Shown: in pieces, positions 62,401 through 64,000 of the stretch | Numbering within the stretch: the first letter of the stretch is position 1 | Layout: each line of letters opens with the position of its first letter | NCBI RefSeq assembly: GCF_964204865.1 | Contig: NC_135255.1 | Coordinates: 6,787,135-6,851,134, forward strand | DNA: 64,000 nt | Direction of reading: 5' to 3' | DNA from: Styela clava | Taxonomy: Eukaryota > Chordata > Ascidiacea > Stolidobranchia > Styelidae | Made by a program: the position numbers and the translations under genes | Notes under the pieces: model-generated | What the model saw: only the letters and a program-made list of their open reading frames with translations | What the model was told of the DNA's origin: nothing | Databases searched by the model: none

Positions 62401-64000
62401 TTTGAGGTTCGAAACTGTTCAAATACACAAAAATTGAACTTTTTCATAAAAAATCGAATTATTTCGAATCTTTCCGGTCTCGGGGGCAAAGATTTGAATA
62501 TACCATTGGATTGAAGACTAACATAGGAACATATTCCAACAAAAAAATTGTGGTGACACCCGACGAGTTTTTGAACTTTATGAGGTTCGAAACCGTTCAA
62601 ATACACAAAAATTGAACTTTTTCATAAAAAATCGAATTATTTCGAATCTTTCCGGTCTCGGGGGCAAAGATTTGAATATACCATTGGATAGAAGACTAAC
62701 ATAGGAACATATTCCAACAAAAAAATTGTGGTGACATCCGACAAGTTTTCGAACTTTTTGAGGTTCGAAAATGTACAAGTATGAAAAAATTTTACTTTTT
62801 CACAAAATATCGAATTATTTCGAATCTTTCCGGTCTCGGGGGCAAAGATTTGAATATACCATTGAATTGAAGACTAACATAGGAACATATTCCAACAAAA
62901 AATTTGTGGTGACACCCGACGAGTTTTCGAACTTTTTGAGGTTCGAAACTGGTCAAATACACAAAAATTGAACTTTTTCATAAAAAATCGAATTATTTCG
63001 AATCTTTCCGTTCTTGGGGGCAAAGATTTGAATATACCATTGGATTGAAGACTAACATAGGAACATATTCCAACAAAAAAATTGTGGTGACACCCGACGA
63101 GTTTTCGAACTTTATGAGGTTCGAAACTGTTCAAATACACAAAAATTGAACTTTTTCATAAAAAATCGAATTATTTCGAATCTTTTCGGTCTCGGGGGCA
63201 AAGATTTGAATATACCATTGGATAGAAGACTAACATAGGAACATATTCCAACAAAAAAATTGTGGTGACACCCGACGAGTTTTCGAACTTTTTGAGGTTC
63301 GAAAATGTACAAGTATGAAAAAATTTTACTTTTTCACAAAATATCGAATTATTTCGAATCTTTCCGGTCTTGGGGGCAAATATTTGAATATACCATTGGA
63401 TAGAAGACTAACATAAGAACATATTCCAACAAAAAAATTGTGGTGACACCCGACGAGTTTTCGAACTTTTTGAGGTTCGAAAATGTACAAGTATGAAAAA
63501 ATTTTACTTTTTCACAAAATATCGAATTATTTCGAATCTTTCCGGTCTCGGGGGCAAAGATTTGAATATACCATTGGATAGAAGACTAACATAGGAACAT
63601 ATTCCAACAAAAAAATTGTGGTGACACCCGACGAGTTTTCGAACTTTTTGAGGTTCGAAACTGTTCAAATACACAAAAATTGAACTTTTCAATAGAAAAT
63701 CGAATTATTTCGAATCTTTCCGGTCTCGGGGGCAAAGATTTGAATATACCATTGGATAGAAGACTAACATAGGAACATATTCCAACAACATATTCCAACA
63801 AAAAAATTGTGGTGACATCCGATGAGTTTTTGAACTTTTTGAGGTTCGAAAATGTTCAAATACACAAAAATTAAACTTTTTCGTGAAAAATCTAATTATT
63901 TCGAATGTTTCCGGTCTTGGGGGCAAAAATTTGAAAACACCATTGGATAGAGGACTAATAAAAGAATTTATTTCAACAAAAAAATTGTAGTGACATTCGA
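59405..64000. repeat. 178-bp satellite array, about 25 monomers
   Basis: GAGGTTCGAA recurs at 59555, 59733, 59911, 60089 and so on, every 178 bp to 63650, with one 1-bp insertion (near 60846) and one 13-bp duplication (CATATTCCAACAA, 63776-63801). Each monomer carries the inverted repeat TTTCGAAC...GTTCGAAA with an 8-base loop. Two monomer classes differ after GGTTCGAAA: most read CTGTTCAAATACACAAAAAT, a minority read ATGTACAAGTATGAAAAAAT (monomers at 59911, 61158, 62760, 63294, 63472). The first and last monomers are the most diverged. The minus-strand frames of about 88 codons seen in most monomers are shadows of the period. Confidence 0.97.

Noticed and set aside
59494..63926. Many minus-strand open frames of about 62-90 codons with nearly identical proteins (EPQKVRKLVGCHHNFFVGIC type)
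   Set aside because: They are frames across the 178-bp satellite. The period is not a multiple of three, so the same protein reappears with each monomer. There is no independent gene signal.
59405..64000. CRISPR-like regular repeats
   Set aside because: Whole 178-bp monomers repeat head to tail without unique spacers, and the genome is clearly eukaryotic.

Overview
This window is nuclear DNA of an animal. It is AT-rich and gene-sparse, and its genes are split by GT-AG introns of about 100 bp to more than 3 kb. Five protein genes can be rebuilt exon by exon with every splice phase closing: STK33-type kinase (553 aa, + strand), EBAG9/RCAS1 (253 aa, - strand), BRF2-type RNA polymerase III initiation factor (411 aa, + strand), type 5 (tartrate-resistant) acid phosphatase ACP5 (333 aa, - strand) and triosephosphate isomerase (248 aa, + strand). 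The gene set, the lack of vertebrate repeat families and the many hAT-like and tRNA-SINE repeats suggest an invertebrate, possibly a deuterostome such as a tunicate. The species cannot be fixed from the sequence alone.

Layout. 1-8.3 kb: no convincing coding sequence, a 200-bp tandem duplication and decayed repeats. 8.4-20.7 kb: STK33 in ten coding exons, its introns holding SINE copies, a (CTAT)n-tailed retroposon and hAT ends. 20.7-23.6 kb: 3' flanks of two convergent genes and a full-length SINE. 23.6-30.0 kb: EBAG9 in six exons, with a dead ZBED5-type hAT transposase in intron 5 and a hAT MITE in intron 4. 30.0-30.5 kb: a 485-bp divergent promoter. 30.5-35.4 kb: BRF2 in eight exons. 37.6-44.9 kb: ACP5 in seven exons; intron 2 carries a 1.7-kb TIR element inserted into one arm of a local tandem duplication. 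46.9-48.8 kb: TPI in three coding exons, with a 790-bp foldback-like element filling intron 2. 49-55 kb: transposon fragments and a 1.97-kb hAT-type element with a perfect 8-bp target duplication. 55.2-57.2 kb: a possible small secreted cystatin-like gene and a possible two/three-exon micro-gene. 57.1-59.2 kb: a broken THAP-domain/DDE transposon. 59.4-64.0 kb: a 178-bp satellite of about 25 monomers.

The genes do not form a pathway. They are unrelated housekeeping and cell-type genes. The one arrangement likely to matter for regulation is the head-to-head EBAG9/BRF2 pair. The accessory signal is mostly mobile DNA. Several elements have target-site duplications readable directly from the sequence, and one has a built-in empty site. 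I found no convincing wholly new multi-gene system; the most unusual objects are the foldback element, the 1.7-kb element with four copies of a 15-mer, the satellite, and the cystatin-like gene with its splice-phase conflict.
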